The notes beneath the pieces are model-generated. The model made no database searches, was not told where the DNA came from, and was given only the letters and a program-made list of their open reading frames with translations. Source: CAYRZF01 sp964428805 (GTDB lineage Bacteria; Methylomirabilota; Methylomirabilia; Rokubacteriales; CSP1-6). Taken from it: a DNA stretch of 5,859 nucleotides. A program made the translations under genes and the position numbers. The stretch is from the NCBI GenBank assembly GCA_964428805.1, contig CAYRZF010000114.1:1-5859 (forward strand). The letters are read 5' to 3'. This document shows positions 5,247 to 5,859 of the stretch, in pieces. Each line of letters starts with the position of its first letter. Position 1 is the stretch's first letter.

Positions 5247-5858
5247 ATGACAAGCCCCGCCTGGCAGATCATCGGCGAGTACTGCGAGAGCTGCAACTGC
5301 GAGGTGCTGTGCCCCTGCCTGCTCTCGCGAGCTCAAGCCCGGCCCACCGAGGGGCACTGTGATGTCGTCGTGGCGGTCCATGTGGACTCCGGCCGCTACG
5401 GCGAGGCGCCGCTGGACGGCCTCAACGCTGTCCTCGTCGTGTACACCCCCGGCGTGATGGCCCAGGGCGACTGGACCGTGGCCTGCTACGTGGATGAGCG
5501 GGCCGATGCGGCGCAGCGTCAGGGGCTAGAGGCCATCTGCTCGGGACAGGCCGGCGGCCCTCTCGGCCGGTTCGCTCCGCTCATCAACACTCGCTTGCCG
5601 GCGCGCGCGGTCCCGATCAGGTTCGCCAGCCAGGGGAAGATCCGCAAGGTGGAGGTGCCCGGGATCATGGACGTGGCGGTGGAGGGAATCATCGGGGTCG
5701 GAGATCAGGAAGTCTGGCTCGACAACGTGGCCCACTTCGCCTCCCGTCGCCTGGCCGCCGCCCGTGGTACGTCGAGCCGTTACCGCGATCACGCTTTTAC
5801 CTTCGACAACAGCGGGCGCAACGGCCACTACGCTCCCATCCGCTGGTCCGGCCCGTGA
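5247..5858 (+). CDS. DUF1326 domain-containing protein
   Basis: The 203-residue product matches the DUF1326 family over its whole length: an N-terminal GEYCESCNCEVLCPC segment (Cys 13, 16, 18, 22, 24), PTEGHCDV (H37, C38), a central DERADAAQRQGLEAICSGQAGGP-like region (84-105) and a C-terminal NSGRNGHYAPIRW (188-200). The biochemical role of the family is not established. The clustered Cys residues plus a nearby His suggest metal binding, which is an inference. There is no signal peptide or membrane segment, so it is probably cytoplasmic. Genes for such proteins are often found beside DUF2182 membrane proteins, and such a partner could lie just right of this window. The stop codon TGA ends one base before the window edge, so the gene is complete. 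It is divergent from the phosphomutase gene, with a 94-base gap. No convincing plus-strand promoter was found there; TATGGT (5176-5181) is a weak -10 candidate. Confidence 0.9.
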   Translation: MTSPAWQIIGEYCESCNCEVLCPCLLSRAQARPTEGHCDVVVAVHVDSGRYGEAPLDGLNAVLVVYTPGVMAQGDWTVACYVDERADAAQRQGLEAICSGQAGGPLGRFAPLINTRLPARAVPIRFASQGKIRKVEVPGIMDVAVEGIIGVGDQEVWLDNVAHFASRRLAAARGTSSRYRDHAFTFDNSGRNGHYAPIRWSGP

Positions 5859-5859
5859 G

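Noticed and set aside
5153..5296. Phosphomutase start at ATG 5296.
   Set aside because: It would overlap the divergent DUF1326 gene and the promoter pair, and the added residues do not resemble the family.
1..5859. CRISPR arrays, tRNA or rRNA genes, insertion sequences and riboswitches.
   Set aside because: I found no regularly spaced repeats, no tRNA-like cloverleaf, no transposase-like protein and no recognisable riboswitch. The window is almost entirely filled by the five genes.

Overview
This window is high-GC DNA (about two thirds G+C by eye) carrying five recognisable protein genes packed with almost no spare space. There are no RNA genes, insertion sequences, CRISPR arrays or other mobile elements that I can see. 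The protein mix (a CopD-cytochrome-thioredoxin-fold fusion, a CusF-like copper protein, a DUF1326 protein and an AlgC-type phosphohexomutase) and the base composition suggest a soil or subsurface Gram-negative-type bacterium. My best guess is the Rokubacteria/Methylomirabilota (NC10) or a deltaproteobacterial neighbourhood. This is an inference from style, not a proven placement.

Region 1 (1-2902, minus strand) is a tight three-gene unit read right to left. It encodes a secreted mono-haem cytochrome c (2372-2902), then a 663-residue membrane fusion protein (365-2356) joining a CopD-like copper-transport domain, a periplasmic haem-c domain and a cysteine-free thioredoxin-fold domain. Last comes a membrane-anchored CusF-like copper-binding protein (1-362) that runs off the left edge. 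Gaps of 15 and 2 bases imply co-transcription and probably translational coupling. Together they look like a copper-handling or redox module of the cell envelope. The fusion is the most unusual item: its haem domain lacks the expected axial methionine, and its thioredoxin-like domain has no cysteine at all.

Region 2 (2903-2971) is a short AT-rich divergent promoter region. It separates the copper unit from a plus-strand HAD-superfamily hydrolase (2972-3691). The hydrolase gene overlaps tail-to-tail by 18 bases with a minus-strand phosphomannomutase/phosphoglucomutase gene (3674-5152).

Region 3 (5046-5120) lies at the 5' end of the phosphomutase gene. It is a cluster of strong GC-rich palindromes that encodes a low-complexity N-terminal extension absent from typical family members. 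The short divergent region 5153-5246 holds a plausible sigma-70-like promoter for the phosphomutase. The plus-strand DUF1326 gene (5247-5858) follows; its product carries a dense Cys cluster that suggests metal binding. Metal handling, probably copper in the first region, may thus be a theme on both sides of the window, with the HAD and phosphomutase genes as sugar-phosphate or housekeeping neighbours.
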